Positions 7,715 to 8,938 of a stretch of DNA of 8,938 nucleotides are shown piece after piece. A program made the position numbers and the translations under genes. Below the pieces are notes generated by a model. It worked only from the letters and a program-made list of their open reading frames with translations. It ran no database searches and was not told where the DNA came from. This stretch comes from Fidelibacterota bacterium. Lineage in GTDB: Bacteria; Fidelibacterota; Marinisomatia; Marinisomatales; TCS55. Positions within the stretch are counted from its first letter, which is position 1. Each line of letters opens with the position of its first letter. Location: positions 7,258-16,195 of the forward strand of contig NZWI01000064.1 in assembly GCA_002701875.1 (NCBI GenBank), written 5' to 3'.

Positions 7715-7766
7715 GCTTTATAATCGGAAAATTTAGCTTTTTGCACAATAAATTGTCCCTATATTA

Positions 7767-8729
7767 TTATGAAATAGAAAAAGAAGGTTTCCAAAATTGG
7801 ACTGTATCTTGGATAAAATTTCGAGAATGGTTTAAATCACTTTTGCATTGATCTATATTATTATAGTGTTTTGCGTATTTTGCCATATCAGCTGTCGATA
7901 AGATATCTAAGTAACTATCAATACAATTATCAGGGTACGGAAATAAATTTCTATGAGTGTAAATCTGCTCTGTCGTCATTTCCAGAGTCCTAATAAACAA
8001 ACTATTTTCTGTATATTCTCTAAGAATAAAAGATAACTGCACATAAAACTCTTTAACATTATCCTTATCTACTAGTTCTAGGGCAAGCAATTTTTCTAAT
8101 TTATCGAAGGCAACTATATCGGGACCATCTAAGTATACTTGACGATTCATATAATCAACTTTCGCTTGGACTCGTTTCTTAGAAAGAATAAAAATTACTA
8201 AAATAATAGCTAACATAATAGATGTCAAAGTAATGTTTCTCCATGGTAAAGGCATTTTTACTGGAACAGGATCTTTTATAGGCATAATTTGCCCATCAGA
8301 TTGAATAAAAGTTGGATTTTTTTCAGTTATTGAAATCACATTAATTATCATTGAATCAGAAGTCATGTTGTAACTGAATGAGCTATCCGAGTTTAGTACT
8401 GCAATTGTATAACCGGGAATTACGACACTACCCGTATCCCAAAAAACCATTTCAATTTCAACAGAAGGTTTTTGATTTGACCCCCAAGAAAAAAAATGTT
8501 TTGAATTATCTAAAAACCTTGATCGAATTTCAATAGGATCTTCTAATATCCAATCAGGGAATTCTATGATCTTGTCCTTTGGTGATTTAATATATATAGA
8601 ATAAGAAACAGGCGTTCCTATTGTTGTATAATTAGTATCTAATGAGACAGTCAACTCAACTGAGTTAGCAACATTATTTTGATTACATGATATAAAAAGA
8701 ATAATTACTATATATAAATATTTGCTCAT
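7767..8729 (-). CDS. BatD-like / DUF4381-like membrane-anchored lipoprotein
   Basis: A 320-residue envelope protein. Residues 1-14 form a lipoprotein-type signal ending LFISC, with C15 as the likely lipidated cysteine. Residues about 16-160 form a beta-rich extracytoplasmic domain (VELTVSLDTNYTTIGTPV at 24-41 looks like the opening of a BatD repeat). A membrane segment lies at about 166-183 (TLTSIMLAIILVIFILS) followed by KKR. The C-terminal part (about 185-320) is helical and probably cytoplasmic. It carries the pattern FYVQLSFILREYTEN (228-242), LEMTTEQI (249-256) and LSTADMAKYAKH (277-288), which I recognise from BatD and DUF4381 proteins. These are usually encoded with MoxR ATPase, DUF58 and VWA genes and are thought to work with them in envelope stress or metal/chaperone functions. 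The upstream DUF58 remnant fits; the next gene is efp, so VWA partners are missing here. A TAGTAG double stop directly precedes the ATG. Confidence 0.72.
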   Translation of the reverse strand: MSKYLYIVIILFISCNQNNVANSVELTVSLDTNYTTIGTPVSYSIYIKSPKDKIIEFPDWILEDPIEIRSRFLDNSKHFFSWGSNQKPSVEIEMVFWDTGSVVIPGYTIAVLNSDSSFSYNMTSDSMIINVISITEKNPTFIQSDGQIMPIKDPVPVKMPLPWRNITLTSIMLAIILVIFILSKKRVQAKVDYMNRQVYLDGPDIVAFDKLEKLLALELVDKDNVKEFYVQLSFILREYTENSLFIRTLEMTTEQIYTHRNLFPYPDNCIDSYLDILSTADMAKYAKHYNNIDQCKSDLNHSRNFIQDTVQFWKPSFSIS

Positions 8730-8732
8730 CTA

Positions 8733-8938
8733 CTAAAAACGTTTTTCACGTTTTCGAAAAAAATTCATCAGTGGATTAACATAATCTTTTCCTGTGCTTA
8801 TATTAATTACATCAAATTGATTGCGACTGCATTCTTTTTCAAAAATATCCCATTTTTGCCGAGCGCAGGCGCCTAACAAAGTTATAAAAATTATCGACTA
8901 GAGTGATCTAAGCCTCGAAATCTTCTGAATTTTCTAAA
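8733..8938 (-). pseudogene. DUF58-family protein, C-terminal remnant (partial, reading frame disrupted)
   Basis: The clear part runs from about 8864 to the TAG at 8735-8733. It encodes a tail containing ARQKWDIFEKECS, then NISTGKDYVNPLMNFF and REKRF, the typical DUF58 ending. DUF58 proteins usually follow a MoxR AAA ATPase and precede BatD/VWA genes, which agrees with the BatD-like gene 3 bases downstream. Going further upstream, this frame meets a TAG at 8900-8898. In the last 70 bases a DUF58-like stretch (GLITLVDN) can be read only by dropping one base near 8909 and changing frame. About 15-20 residues normally found between that stretch and the ARQKW region also appear to be missing. So either the gene is broken or this edge is poorly assembled. 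The family call for the tail is inference from pattern memory; the stop in frame is seen directly. Confidence 0.5.

Noticed and set aside
7717..7748. Promoter-like pair TTGTGC (7748-7743) and TATAAA (7722-7717) before efp
   Set aside because: The spacing is 20 bases, longer than usual. A start point about 7 bases after the TATAAA box would fall at the AAGGA, leaving the transcript with little or none of the efp ribosome-binding site.
7743..7758. Inverted repeat ACAAT-TT-ATTGT in the spacer upstream of efp, as a terminator or operator
   Set aside because: The stem is only 5 AT-rich pairs with a 2-base loop and no T-run follows. This is expected by chance in such AT-rich DNA.

Overview
All recognisable genes lie on the minus strand in one tightly packed, AT-rich array (GC about one third by eye). 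The array starts near base 8938 and reads down to base 1. The largest gene-free gap is 63 bases. Two junctions are stop/start overlaps of 1 base (TAATG, TGATG), one is a 4-base ATGA overlap, and several others have gaps of 1-2 bases. The window looks like one long co-transcribed block, possibly with internal promoters that I could not identify.

Organism: a Gram-negative-type bacterium. It has a lipoprotein with a BatD-like layout, a GmhA sedoheptulose-7-phosphate isomerase (normally for LPS-core or other heptose precursors), an AccB/AccC acetyl-CoA carboxylase pair and a fused formiminotransferase-cyclodeaminase. The AT-rich, compressed coding style and the BatD/DUF58 remnant suggest a marine FCB-group lineage, such as Marinimicrobia/SAR406 or a Bacteroidota relative. 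This affiliation is inference only; no rRNA gene is present.

Layout in transcription order: (1) 8938-8733, the damaged or misassembled C-terminal end of a DUF58-family protein; (2) 8729-7767, a BatD-like lipoprotein with one membrane segment; (3) 7703-7140, elongation factor P; (4) 7096-6647 and 6636-5281, accB and accC; (5) 5278-4904, gcvH; (6) 4904-4335, gmhA; (7) 4332-3439, a XerD-like tyrosine recombinase; (8) 3436-2819, an M50 site-2 protease-family membrane protein; (9) 2817-2689, a 42-residue single-pass membrane protein with a TTG start; (10) 2689-992, formiminotransferase-cyclodeaminase; (11) 995-1, the N-terminal 331 residues of MutL, cut by the window edge.

The genes are mostly housekeeping: fatty-acid initiation (AccB/AccC), translation (EF-P), one-carbon metabolism (GcvH, FTCD), heptose synthesis, chromosome-dimer resolution and mismatch repair. 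The efp-accB-accC order is widely conserved; the rest reads as a lineage-specific string of unrelated functions. I see no CRISPR array, transposon, phage module, tRNA, rRNA or obvious novel defence system. The observations most worth a second look are the small membrane protein coupled between the site-2 protease and FTCD, and the broken DUF58 reading frame at the high-coordinate edge.
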